Below, one piece after another: positions 15,101-27,221 of a stretch of 64,000 nucleotides of DNA. Under the pieces are notes generated by a model that had not been told where the DNA came from, did not search any database, and saw only the letters and a program-made list of their open reading frames with translations. The DNA is from Cololabis saira (Eukaryota; Chordata; Actinopteri; Beloniformes; Belonidae), in assembly GCF_033807715.1 (NCBI RefSeq), contig NC_084596.1:31504879-31568878 (forward strand), in the 5' to 3' direction. The translations under genes and the position numbers were made by a program. How positions within the stretch are numbered: position 1 is the first letter of the stretch; every line of letters starts with the position of its first letter.

Positions 15101-18100
15101 TACACCATCCAGAGCTTAAAAGACACCAAAACAACAGTATGAACCACACGGAACAATAACAACATGTGTATATAACTGTTTGTCTGAGCAAGTGTTTGAT
15201 GTTAGTATAAATCTGTTAAACAGATCTCAGATCTGTCATCTGTCACAAAGCAGATTCAAAGTGCTCAGGATGTAACTTAGTTATCTAACTCAACAAATCC
15301 TAACCCTTGAAATCACGATAAATTGTGTCAAAACACTGTTTATAATCTCAGTCAGTCAATCCAGGTATTCTGATTGTGGATATATGCACATTTGATCGTA
15401 AGAGATTGAAGTCTCTTATTTTATAGTTTGATGTCTTATCACTCTTTTAAGAAATGAACCTGCTTAGTGGGGCTGAAAACCCAGAGTTGAACTTCAAGTT
15501 CATTTTCTGAGCCACTAATCCAGCTTCGTAGTACAAACCTCTGATCTCTTAATGGAGGCGAGCCAGTGCCTTTACTAGTAAACAGATTATCCTGCTAAAT
15601 TTATCTTCTTCTACCTGCCTTCTTTTCACAGGTAGATGCCATGAAGATTGGTGCAAAGGAAATGAAAAAGGCCTACAAGGACGTCAAAGTTGATCAGATT
15701 GACGTATGTTTGTGAAAATTGTTTCTCTCCTCATTTAGCAGTAATACATATTCCTTTTTGCAACACAAGGCAATCAATATACTAATCAAAATGGGTTCAT
15801 TTCCTCTGTTGGTACAAAAAAAGTGGATTTTAGCACCCTGCAGAAAAATGGATGAGCTACTGTTTTTCGCACATATTCAATGGGTCTAATGGGTAAATGG
15901 CCGGGTCTTACTCATTTTAATTTGTCCTACACAATATTATAAAATCTCTGCTCCCGCAGAACACACATGAATGTTTTTAATGAATGCAACAGGTGGGTTG
16001 GCAAGCAGATAAAAGCAGCAAAGTGTAGTCAAACAGTTTAATGGGGGAAAAAACAGGCCGGGAAACACACAGCTGGAGAGCAGAGCAAACACACTAAAAC
16101 AATCTGGCCCGGAGTGAAAGTGGTGAGCAGGAGTGTGAAAATGTTTTGCAGCATGTCCTTTTATGATGTTTTAGGTTCAGCAACATGTTTCCTCAAAATG
16201 ACGTGCACCGCTCCTCGAGGATCTCACCACGCCAGCAGCAACGTGCACTTGACGTTTTTTAAAAACAATGCTACACAACGAGCCGACCCAAGTTGGAAAC
16301 TGACAGTTAAATGTTTGATCAAAAGTAGAGATCAATGTTTTGCCTGTGAGGAGACACTAACGGGGCACTAAAATGCAACTTTGCAGGATTTACAGGACCA
16401 GCTGGAAGACATGATGGAGGAAGCAAACGAGGTGCAGGAATCCCTGAGCCGAAGTTACGGCACTCCAGAGATTGACGACGAGGATCTGGAAGCGGGTAAA
16501 CCCGACACTTCAGTTTTGTTTTGGCTTTGCAGGGAGATTTCATTCTCTGAGAACAATTACACATGACAGATCACAGTTAATGAGTGCAGAGCTGATAACA
16601 GCAGACTTCTAATTACGCTGCTGCCTTATAAAGAAAAGAATACCCTGCACATCAGTGTCGTTTGCAGACTTTACTGGACAGCAGATGAAGTGAGTTGCAC
16701 TGAGCAGACCGGAGCACATCGAGACGCACTGATCAGATTAGATAATAATGAGACTGGAAACATAAATTACTGTCATCTTGGATTTCCAAAAAAACCGTCA
16801 CACTGAACATTTTGCACAGTGATGGTTAAACTGTGTTTTCAGAGCTGGATGCGCTAGGTGATGAGCTGCTCCTGGACGATGACAGCTCCTACTTGGATGA
16901 TGCCTCAGCTGCCCCATCGATCCCAGAGGGAGTCCCCAGTGACAGCAAGACAAACAAGGTAACAGTCTGAACATCATAGCGCTCGGAGTAGCTGACAGGA
17001 CCTTTGAGGCTCAAAAACTTAGATAATCTTGTGACTTAGGTTTAGTTTTAGCTTCCAGCCGGTTACTTGTTTACATTTGTTTCATCATTAAAGAAAGGCT
17101 ACGGTGTATACGTATTGACACCACAGCACCAGTGGTGTAGTGGTCCCTGGAAATGTGGGTATACTCTTAATTCATGCCCTTTTTTAACAAAGGATAAACA
17201 CCTGTTTTATAAACAGTGACATGTAAGACTACTCTAGTAGTACTTCAGTAGTATTTGCATATGGTGCTGAAAGATCTGCGTGTTCTATAATCTGGTGCAC
17301 CATGGGAAAAAACAGAGAAAACAATCACATGACAAATCAAGCTTTATCATATCATGCACAGTATTTTCCATCCGGAGGTACACTTGTCTGAAACCACAGA
17401 GGTAGGAGAGTAGGAGAGAAATGCTCAAAACTGTGTTGTGTAAAAACCTGCTAAACGTCTTCAACACGTTCTTTCCAACTAGGTGAATAACTGGACTGAA
17501 AACTGAGTGTCTAAATTACCAAGAATAAGACTTGAGCGATGATTCATATTTAAGTAGATTTAATTAAACAGTTGCATGCAAAAGGGTCAGAACATCCATC
17601 AGGCGTCTCGATGCAGAATGACAATGAAACAGAGGAGCATACTGATATTAAAGCGTAGAGGATGATACATTCTAGTAGACAAAACATTGGTGTTGTTCCC
17701 ACCGCTAAACTTTGTTCGGGCAGAGTAGTAGTCTGCACCTGTAGTCGGCCAAGGCTATATTCTGAGTTTCTCAGCAGTTTTGTTTTCATCAAGTATGGGA
17801 AATGCTTTCTTCCCATCACAAACTGTTCCAACAGTCTTTTCATACCTGGAAAAGAGGAGTTCTTGTTTTTCTATGAGTGTGTGTCTCCAGCCACCATCTG
17901 TCTGAGCCAGACACCGAGAAAGACACCTAGACATGTCCGTTTTAAGTTCTCTCTTCCTGTTGATTGTTTTTACTTGGTGAAACTCAGAAAAAAAGTCTAA
18001 ACAGTCAGGACTGTTGTGGAAATTATTTATTTACAGTTACCAAAAATGATTTCAGAGAGCTTCAAAGTTATTTTGCTTGACATAAACTGCATTGGACATA

Positions 18101-18938
18101 AATCTAGGTTCCCCCAATCGTAAACCCCCCCCAACACGGAGCCGTCTCTCAGGCTCCAGGTCACGCTGCTGCACGGAGGAACTCAATTATATTTTAAATA
18201 GTAAATAATATATAAAACACAGCTGGTGATTTGTGAAACTTTTATTCTATTTGTGAAAGCCAAAAACATTAAATTCGGCAGAATTGGAAGCTAGGACTGC
18301 TAAACCAACTTACCAAAATGTGTGCGTATTCCTTTAAGTATCTCGAGTTTATGTACAGGACTGTCTCAGAAAATTAGAATATTGTGATAAAGTTCTTTAT
18401 TTTCTGTAATGCAATTTAAAAAAAAAAAAAAAACTAAAATGTCATACATTCTGGATTCATTACAAATCAACTGAAATATTGCAAGCCTTTTATTATTCTA
18501 ATATTGCTGATTATGGTTTACAGTTTAAGATTAAGATTCCCAGAATATTCTAATTTTTTGAGATAGGATATTAGAGTTTTCTTAAGCTGTAAGTCATGAT
18601 CAGCAATATTAAAATAATAATAATAAAAGGCTTCCAATATTTCAGTTTATTTGTAATGAATCCAGAATGTATGACATTTTTGCATTACAGAAAATAAAGG
18701 ACTTTATCACAATATTCTAATTTTCTGAGACAGTCCTGTATGTGTCACTTTAGCCAAACATTTGTTCTCGCCTCACATCGTCACGTGTAACGTTCATAAT
18801 GAACCCAAATGTCTAGTAAGTGTATGAGCGTTATCACGGACCACCTAAATGAATGGCGACGCTCACCGATGACTGTTTTGTTTTCAGGATGGTGTTTTAG
18901 TGGATGAGTTCGGACTGCCGCAGATTCCCGCCACATAA
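12140..18938 (+). CDS. chmp5: Charged multivesicular body protein 5, ESCRT-III subunit
   Basis: Coding exons are 12140-12208, 13928-14032, 14127-14173, 15043-15136, 15632-15703, 16387-16495, 16843-16958 and 18888-18938. All phases join, giving 220 aa (human CHMP5 219). It is a Snf7-fold ESCRT-III protein that acts on late endosomes in multivesicular body formation and binds LIP5/VTA1 to regulate VPS4. The basic N-terminal half ([50 protein letters not shown]) and acidic C-terminal half ([35 protein letters not shown]) are near-identical to human, ending in [12 protein letters not shown]. The acidic helix before the end is the known VTA1-binding region. Introns hold a tRNA-Leu gene, two palindromic MITEs and a hAT element. 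Confidence 0.97.
12258..12377. mobile_element. Palindromic MITE in chmp5 intron 1
   Basis: Two arms of about 50 bases are inverted copies: GCTGATTTATGGTTCTGCGT on the left and its near-complement ending CAGAACCATAATTTAGGC on the right, around a short GC-rich centre. The whole unit can fold into one hairpin. Another copy lies at 57933-58039 and a partial one at 57275-57345. Target duplication is not clear, so the superfamily is open. Confidence 0.75.
12526..13249. mobile_element. Non-autonomous hAT element, copy A
   Basis: Ends are CAGTTCTCGAGTTG and CAACTCCAGTACTG (inverted, imperfect), flanked on both sides by the 8-bp duplication CCTACACA (12518-12525 and 13250-13257). The interior has G-rich ends (GGGGGGATGG) and an internal palindrome at about 12896-13075 built on ATTTTCACTTGAAATAAGTA. 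There is no transposase frame. A second full copy in the opposite orientation is at 48146-48856. The 8-bp duplication places it with hAT transposons. Confidence 0.9.
14821..14902 (+). tRNA. tRNA-Leu(AAG)
   Basis: An 82-base type II tRNA. The acceptor arm GGTAGCG pairs with CGCTGCC, followed by A; the D arm is GGCCGAGCGGTCTAAGGC (box A); the anticodon stem CTGGA/TCCAG encloses TTAAGGC, so the anticodon is AAG; the variable arm is TCTCTTCGGGGGC; the T arm contains GGTTCGAATCC (box B). No intron. A T5 run at 14908-14912 is a Pol III terminator. All invariant bases are present, so it looks functional. It lies inside chmp5 intron 3 in the same orientation as the host gene. Confidence 0.95.
14913..14966 (-). 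repeat. Dispersed repeat end, GATAAGATAAGAT type
   Basis: Read on the - strand it is a run of AAGATAAGATAAGATAATCC followed by a CTTTAATAGTCCCAC block. The same words occur on the + strand at 25996-26050. It starts ten bases past the tRNA-Leu gene. Confidence 0.6.
18356..18738. mobile_element. Palindromic mariner-type MITE in chmp5 intron 7
   Basis: Ends CAGGACTGTCTCAGAAAATT and its exact complement are flanked by TA on both sides (18354-18355 and 18739-18740). The inverted similarity extends most of the way to the centre (ATTCTAATTTTCTGAGACAG, CAGAATGTATGACATTTT), so the 383-base unit is a long imperfect hairpin. The TA duplication and terminal pattern fit Tc1/mariner-derived MITEs. It has no coding capacity. 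Confidence 0.85.
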
Positions 18939-19284
18939 ACAAGGAATGGATTGAAATAACTGCACTTCAACTGAAACCACTTTTCTATGTAGAGTAACAT
19001 TTATACAGGTGTAACCATTTGACCTGAGAACACTACGATTTTGCAGCCGTCCTGGTGTCTGGTTGTGTATTGTTACTACTACCGTGCTAGCATGTGGCCT
19101 TGTAACATACTGAAACTCTTTTAAAACATGATTCCCTCATATTTTCAAGCAGCCATCCTCGCTAAGTTGACAGTGTCATTCATCAGTGTTAAAACGTAAT
19201 TATTTGTATATTTTATTAGTTGTATGTATTGTTTAGTCATTCATTACAGTTTTGGTTTAGTACTGGGATACTGTAAATGTGCAA

Positions 19285-19290
19285 AATAAA
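19285..19290 (+). terminator. chmp5: Poly(A) signal of chmp5
   Basis: AATAAA lies 347 bases past the stop codon in a T-rich 3' region, followed by GT-rich sequence. It is the first canonical signal after the chmp5 stop. Confidence 0.7.
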
Positions 19291-19689
19291 TTATGTGTTT
19301 TACCTTAACCTTGAGTTATTAATTTGTTGATCACTTGCATTGTTTTTTTTTTCTTTTTGAATTGTAGGCTTTGTTTCCTTGTCATGAGTAAATGACAGAA
19401 GAAAACACCTGTGAACAGAAATATTTTTACAAAACTAAAGCTAAAATATAGAAAACGAAACTGGGGTCTGGATCTTTTTGTAACAGACTTGCCTATGTCT
19501 AGGATTTATGTCCTGTTGTATCACCTACTTGGAGCCGAGCTTCAGCTGTCAACAGATGGCCTCACATTTTAACCGCAGACATGTTCACGGTCACCCCGAG
19601 GACTCGAGTTGTGTTCCACATTTTACATTGAATTCTCTAGATATGTAATCTGACTCCCTTACGGTCTATCTCCTATGGTGCCCAAAAGC

Positions 19690-19780
19690 CGACTCTGGTG
19701 GGACTCGAACCCACAACCTTTGAATCACTTCACTAGTGTTCGCTAGAAGTCCAATGCGCTATCCATTGCGCCACAGAGCC
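19690..19780 (-). tRNA. tRNA-Arg(TCT) with intron, copy 1
   Basis: Read on the - strand: acceptor GGCTCTG pairs with CAGAGTC, D arm GCGCAATGGATAGCGC, anticodon TCT in TTGGACTTCTA, T arm GTGGGTTCGAATCCCAC. An 18-base intron (GCGAACACTAGTGAAGTG) sits one base 3' of the anticodon, the canonical position. Without it the tRNA is 73 bases. A TTTT run just downstream is a Pol III stop. It looks functional. Confidence 0.95.
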
Positions 19781-20230
19781 AGTTGCATAAGCTTTATGCC
19801 ATATGGCTGTTTTTTTTTTTTTCTCAATCCTGTTCCATGACCCATTTTTAGCCGGGCTTCAGCTGTTTTGACAGATGGACTCACACTTGACACTAAAATA
19901 CTTTGGTATACAGACAAGTTTGTGGTCAACTGCAAGACTGGGAGTTGCCCAGAATGTGTCGTTACAGTAAATAAGATCAGTGCTGATTGTGTTACCTCCT
20001 TGGGAGTGTGTTGACAGATGCAAGAAGAGCAAAGTAATAAGACTTTCATGGAAATGCTCAGACATACTTGTGTTTCATCTGATTTTTGTTTGATATTTTA
20101 GTCCATATAAAAACAACTTCTACAACAACTGAAACAATACCTGAAAGAGGGTTTTAAAACATTTTACAAACACACACATACACAAAAATAACAATATAAA
20201 AATAAAAAGTACAACAGAATTTGGGTGGGA

Positions 20231-20274
<44 letters not shown>
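20231..20274. repeat. (ATCT)n microsatellite
   Basis: Eleven tandem copies of ATCT between the two tRNA-Arg genes, with no interruption. Confidence 0.97.
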
Positions 20275-20275
<1 letters not shown>

Positions 20276-20607
20276 CATAATTCATTCTACATTTTTGTGA
20301 AGAAACTCACAAAAAGCTCTTTTTCACTCATATTCATGTATTACATTACATTGATCCACTTATCAAAACGGACTAATGTGGAATATTACAAACCCACAAA
20401 GTAAATCACAAAGTTCAGCTCAGACGTTCCCAAAGGGAAGTTTAAGAAATTAAAGAGTAGAGATGTTCTTGGAAAACTCTTCTCATGAATGAGACATTTT
20501 ATACTAACTCATTACTTGTTTCTTTTTCGGTTTGTGAGGAAAGTAGATAAGACCACATTTATAATATAATGTCTGACAGAAATCTGTCTTTAGGGCAACT
20601 CAAAAGT

Positions 20608-20699
20608 CGACTCTGGTGGGACTCGAACCCACAACCTTTGAATTACTGCTTCAGTAGTTAACTAGAAGTCCAATGCGCTATCCATTGCGCCACAGAGCC
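20608..20699 (-). tRNA. tRNA-Arg(TCT) with intron, copy 2
   Basis: Exonic sequence appears identical to copy 1: GGCTCTG/CAGAGTC acceptor, TCT anticodon, GGTTCGAATCC box B. The intron is 19 bases (GTTAACTACTGAAGCAGTA) and differs from that of copy 1, as expected when only the exons are under selection. TTTT follows the gene. Same strand as copy 1 and about 0.9 kb from it, suggesting a local duplication. Confidence 0.95.
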
Positions 20700-21014
20700 G
20701 GTTAGTTAGCAACATCATGCTACTCAACACATTTTTACTACATCTACGGTTTGAATATCCATTACTGTAGATGTATATTTCAAAAAACTTTGAGTAAGAG
20801 TTTGATGGATTAAAAGCAAGTAAATTACGCTTTTTTTTTAAATTTTCTTTGGTCCAGGTTCAAATACATTCTGCCTATGTTGTATAAATAAAATAAAATA
20901 AAAGTAATCAACATCCTTTTCTTATTCGCTCTGTATATGTGCTTTTACCGGACCCTCACAATATAATAAAAAATATATATATATAATTTGAAAAATAAAA
21001 TAAATAACTCTGAA

Positions 21015-21045
21015 GTGTTTCCGGTGTGCACCGGAAGTAGTTATC
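21015..21045 (+). promoter_or_regulatory. bag1: Candidate bag1 promoter, paired ETS sites
   Basis: TTTCCGG on the reverse strand is followed within ten bases by ACCGGAAGTAG on the forward strand, about 75-90 bases before the bag1 ATG. No TATA box is seen near the start. Closely spaced ETS motifs are typical of promoters of widely expressed genes. Confidence 0.45.
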
Positions 21046-21113
21046 CATGAGCAGCAGTTAGCTGTGCTGGTGTGTTATGGTTCAGGAATAGCGGTAAAAC
21101 ACTCACAAAGAAA

Positions 21114-22770
21114 ATGTCAGCACAAACGATAACTGTGACGGTCGCATACGGTAATAAGACTTTACGTTGTAAAAACTGACAGACAGGAAGAAAAACTGTT
21201 AGTTTCCCAGCTGCGGACCGTCGCTTATACAGCTAATGTAGTTTTTACTTCTACTCTCCTGAGTTAAAATATCACAATATAAACCAACAAGGAGGAGATT
21301 GAATTACCATTTACTATATATTTTACTGTCGATTTAATTTATGATTGTAATTCGTGTAAATTTGATTAATAATCAAAGTAAATGTTGGGTAAATTCAATA
21401 AAAGTAAATGAAGTTAACCTGTAATATTACTAATTATCAGATTATTATCTGGATAGAGGGCGACAGTCTTAAATGTTAATGGTTTTTATTTGAGGAATCT
21501 ACTTTTCCTGAAAAGTCCATCTGCTGTTGTTTGGTAGATATTCATAGCGGTGTTTGTACAATCACATTTTAAATGTATTGTGTTGCATTTCTCCCCCCCC
21601 AGGCTCAGTCAAGCACAGCATCACAGTAACAAGCCAGGATGATGGGAAGAGCCCCACTGTTAAAGACCTGTCAGATGCTCTCTGTCAAGCTACCGGTGTT
21701 CCTCCCACGTCACAGAAACTCATATTTAAAGGTAGTGTTGGTCTTACTTTCATTTCACACCCAAGATTACTTCACAACTTCTAAACTTTGTGCATTTACT
21801 CTGACATTCCAGGAAAGTCGCTTAAGGACATGGAGGAGAATCTCTCCATCTATGGAATAAAAGAAGGATGCAAACTCATGATGATTGGCAAGCGTGTAAG
21901 ACCTCCATGTATGCCTTATCTCTAGTCTGAGTGTATACATGTTGTGTGGTACTAACAGCGATCTATATACACAGAACAGTCCAGAGGAAGAAGCTGAACT
22001 CAAGAAGCTGAAAGAAATTGAAAAATCATTGGAGCAGACGGCTAAAAAGCTGGAGATGGTAGACGGAGAGTTAACGGGACTGAAAAATGTAAGTGTTGAA
22101 TACACTTGCTGTAATCCAACTGGACTCACAGCAGTCTGACCAGCACGTAGCAATGCTGTACCTCCTATGTGATTTCTTGCTTGTGTTCTCTCAGATGTAA
22201 GTTGCTTTGGATAAGAGCGTTTGCTAAATGACAGTGGTAGTAGTAGTAATAATGGATTTTTTGTATCTGATTGTTGTTTTCCTGCACATTTTTAGTAAAA
22301 TCGCTGTTTCTCCACAGGGTTTCCTAGCGAAAGATCTCCAGGCAGAGGCATTGAGTAAACTGGACCATAGAGTGAAAGTAGCAGCTGAGCAGTTCATGAA
22401 GATCCTGGAGCAGATAGATGCCATGGTAATCTATTTTGGTTTTGGTTATTAATAGTCGAGTGTTTATTTTATTCATATTCCTTAACAAACTCAGAGCTAC
22501 TTTTCTTTTAACAGAATATCCCAGAAAACTTTAATGACTGCAGGATGAAGAAAAAGGGACTCGTAAAGACTGTGCAGGTAAGTCTGCAATTGATTTTTCG
22601 TTTCAAAACCTTCATATTTTAACTGAACAGTTAAGACCTTTGAATTAAAAATAATAATTGTCTTTATTTTATTGTCATAGGATTTCCTTGCCCAGTGCGA
22701 CAGAATCGAAGCTTGTATATCAGACCATCTATCAAAGATCCAGTCAAAAAACCTGGCTCTGGCAGAATAG
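21114..22770 (+). CDS. bag1: BAG family molecular chaperone regulator 1
   Basis: Coding exons are 21114-21150, 21603-21731, 21813-21895, 21975-22088, 22318-22425, 22515-22577 and 22681-22770, giving 207 aa. BAG1 is a nucleotide-exchange factor for Hsc70/Hsp70 that links chaperones to the proteasome. The N-terminal third is a ubiquitin-like domain ([16 protein letters not shown] to MIGKR), followed by a charged helix ([20 protein letters not shown]) and a C-terminal BAG domain of three helices ([56 protein letters not shown]). The start ATG gives a short form beginning [10 protein letters not shown]; a long nuclear form like human BAG-1L, which starts at an upstream CUG, is not obvious in the short leader. 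It follows chmp5 in tandem, whereas I recall the human pair as divergent. Confidence 0.96.
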
Positions 22771-23168
22771 TCAAGTCTCCTATACTGTGTTGCTCTGTGA
22801 GCAATAGCAAAGTATAAAGAGGGCTTCAGATGTGAAGCCTTAAAGTCTGTATTTATTGATGGTGTTGTGTAGAGGAGGATCTTAGGAAATGAAAGACCTA
22901 CTTGGACTGATGCTGGGCTCAACACAACAGTTTCCTGTGTCAAAGACAAACAGTTTGATTCACAGTCCGGCATAAATGTGCAAACACTCAATGTGGATCA
23001 ATGTCCTTGGACTTGACATATGCCATCAAAATATTCAAAAATTAATGCAAATGTCAAACAAAGGTTTCTTCTCTGGTGTGACACACTATTTATCCTTATT
23101 ATGTTTTGTTATGCAGTTTATATGAACATGGAAAACCCAACTTCATTACCAAGGTTGGTTTTTAAAAC

Positions 23169-23174
23169 AATAAA
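23169..23174 (+). terminator. bag1: Poly(A) signal of bag1
   Basis: AATAAA in CAATAAAGAAAAAGG, 399 bases past the stop codon. It is the first canonical signal after the gene. Confidence 0.7.
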
Positions 23175-23529
23175 GAAAAAGGTGTAAAAGCAAATTACAT
23201 TATTATAGTAATGATTGTTATTTCTCTGTGTACTGTGCTCTTACATGAATCACAACTTTCTATATTATGAAAATAATTAAACATAATTTTAAATATTGCA
23301 GCCCCAAGAGTTGTGGGACAGTAGTGTATCCTCTATTCTCATAATAGATTACCCAGGGTTTCTGCGCTAAAGGAGATAAAAGACGCACAGAATATAATTT
23401 CCATTGAGAAAATGTGTCCTGTACTTCAATGTCATTTTTACTCATGAAGTTTATGGAGCAAGTCACTACCAGACCAAACGTTTCTGTGCAGGCCAGCATA
23501 AACCAGGGAGGTAGATGTAACAATTAAAC

Positions 23530-23575
23530 ACAGTGACATCTTTAAAGCAAAGCAAAGCTTTAAAGATGTCACTGT
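23530..23575. repeat. Perfect 19-bp hairpin downstream of bag1
   Basis: ACAGTGACATCTTTAAAGC (23530-23548) is exactly complementary to 23557-23575, with the 8-base loop AAAGCAAA. It is neither a tRNA nor the end of a recognised transposon. It could be a tiny palindromic MITE remnant or a structured RNA. Confidence 0.8.
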
Positions 23576-24493
23576 TTTTAATTGATTTTGTTTGTTAGCA
23601 CAGCAATGAAGGGACTTATTTTAAGTAAATATCTTGTTTGCTTCATACAGGAACTGAAGCACTACTTCATGTTTGTTTACTTGCTGTATTTTCACCCTCT
23701 GTATTCTTCATGATAGCAGAAGGAAAATATGTCAAGCATTTCTTTTGCTATAACTGTCATTTATAGGCAAATATTGAATACATTCGAATGATTGATAAAT
23801 TATCTCTTCTCAACCTAGCACATACCAGAATAATAGTCCAGTGGAAGAAACTGCATGACAAAAAAAAGGGATTTCTATCCTCCAGTCTAAGCCCATATAA
23901 TGTGTTACTCTACAATTAAAAAATCTTCAACAAAAGACCAATAGTTTTTGTTGAATATAATGTCTGATCCTGTGTAATCGTGTCTTTGAAACTACAGTGA
24001 AATGTGAAATTGTAGTTGCCTGAAAAATACACTTATACTGATAAATCCATTACTTTTTGATTTTAAAATAAACTTTTTTTTTTTGGAAAAAAAAAAACAA
24101 CAATTAACTGGTGATTCATGAAAGAAAATGTTCCAAAATTTGTAACTTTCCTTCAAAATACAACTGATTCATTCACAGTAAAACATCTTGTATCAGTTTA
24201 TTTCCAGCTTTATCCATAATGGTCTTTTCATACATCTCTACAAGCTTAACACAGACCCTGAAGTGTTGTCACGGATGTGCAAATGAGCTTTGAAAATGAG
24301 GGTTTGGAGAGGGGAGTGGGGGGGGACCCAGAGGTCCAGAGAGCAGCTTAACAAATGACCTTCAACCAGCTATACCACAGTGAAGCTTATTCAGTAGCCA
24401 AACTACATGATATAGCTCTTCTAAACTAAATGGAAACCCATTAAAGATATGCACGAAGCACAGGATGAACCTCACACGGCACAGCCTCTGTCA

Positions 24494-25670
<1,177 letters not shown>

Positions 25671-25995
25671 GTTGGCAGCTGGCAGTCCTCCCTCCTGTAA
25701 TACAGACAACACTGAGGCTATCAGGTTTGAGTTATTTGGTTCAATTACATTTACCTTTATGAATTAAGAAATTGCAGTTTGACAAGAATCTGGGAGTGAA
25801 CACTGACTTAACTGCAGCACATGTGGTTCAGACCATTTCGTAAAAAATCAGGTGACAATTAATGTGCTTCTTAAAATATTGTTAAATAGTTCAGTAATTT
25901 GAACAAGAAAAGCACAAATTTAAACCTGAGGAAACACTTTTCAGCATCTCTCGAAACGGATAAGACAGTTAAAAGAAATAATACCAAATTTCAAA

Positions 25996-26165
25996 ATAAG
26001 ATAAGATAAGATAAGATAAGATAATCCTTTAATAGTCCCACTGAGGGGAAATTTGCAGTTTACAGCAGCAAAGGGGATAGTGCAAAAACAAGAGGCATCA
26101 ATAGAAATAGTAATAACAGTAATAATATCAGTATGACACACTATAAACAGTAAACTGGTATATAC
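25996..26165 (+). repeat. Dispersed repeat, GATAAGATAAGAT type
   Basis: Seven tandem copies of ATAAG lead into ATCCTTTAATAGTCCCACTG and a GGGGAAATTTGCAG block. It lies in the 5' untranslated intron of myl12. The inverted relative next to the tRNA-Leu gene shares the same order of words. Confidence 0.65.
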
Positions 26166-26784
26166 AATAAACATAATAAGAAGAAAAATAAATAATGAGA
26201 ATACTGGTATATAAAAAATTACAGACGGATATTTACAGAATATAATGGAAGTCTAACAAAAACCAAGCTACATCAACCTCGAGTGGTGTTGAGTGGTGTT
26301 AAAATTACTTTCCTTTAATTATTTGTCTCTTTCCTTCGTAAAGCAGTGATATATTTATTTTCTTGTCTTAAAAAAGTGGTATTTTAGGGCATCCAACCAG
26401 ACGCAGTTTACCAGCCAGTAGTGACTAATATGTCACAGGAATTACCTACATGTGTGCCGTAAAAAATATACAACACGACACCCATTAAAATCCCAACATA
26501 AAGTTAAATAATAATAGTAATAATTGTATTTATCGCCTCTGGCCTTTTACTGACCTACTTAACTAGCTGAGGTTAGCGCCTTAGCCCGGGAATTCGCAGA
26601 AAAAAGATTAATAAAACCCCTCAAATTATGTAGCCTAAAGTAGTGCCGGGCAATTGAAACATTCTGAACGTACCTTTGAAGAAACTTTAAAATGAAACAG
26701 TAAAAGCAGTGCACTCAACTATCAGCACATCCACAGGCAGATGGAGATAAGCATCAATGTTTTACTTCCTGTTTCCCAGCTCAG

Positions 26785-26829
26785 CCAATCAGAGCGCAGC
26801 TGGAAGGATCCAACGTTCTGGAATGTTCC
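26785..26829 (-). promoter_or_regulatory. myl12: CCAAT box and heat-shock element upstream of myl12
   Basis: GTTCTGGAATGTTCC at 26815-26829 is a perfect three-unit heat-shock element (nTTCn nGAAn nTTCn). CCAATC lies at 26785-26790. Both are 110-155 bases upstream of the donor of the untranslated first exon of myl12, in locally GC-rich sequence, so they probably belong to its promoter. HSF1 binding is inferred from the motif only. Confidence 0.5.
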
Positions 26830-27221
26830 ATGTGACAAGATTATCAATTTGTAATGTTTAATATCAAAGCATTTTAATCCAAGAAACGTTATCATGTTTA
26901 AATTATAATTTAAGAGCAGCCATGTTAAAAAACAAAAACAATTACTTAATTTTTCTTTAAAAAAAAAAAAAAAAGTAGCAGTTAATATATTTGACCAGTA
27001 GATGGCGCCAATTACTAAGGCGTTCCCCTGAAACCCTTTCATTTTTTTCTCTGCATAGATATCAATGGTTAAAACCAAGTTGGTAAAAACCTAAAGCATA
27101 TACATGCAATTTAATATAAAATCAATTTAAGATATAACATATAAAACACACACACACATATATATATATATTAAATTTAAAAAAAATATATATAAAAATA
27201 AAAAATATATATATATATATA

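Noticed and set aside
16114..16371. 85-codon frame in chmp5 intron 5
   Set aside because: No family recognised, and it lies upstream of a clear acceptor at 16386 that continues the chmp5 reading frame.
22497..22991. 164-codon - strand frame over the bag1 3' end
   Set aside because: It overlaps two bag1 exons in antisense, and the + strand exons match the BAG domain and have good splice sites.
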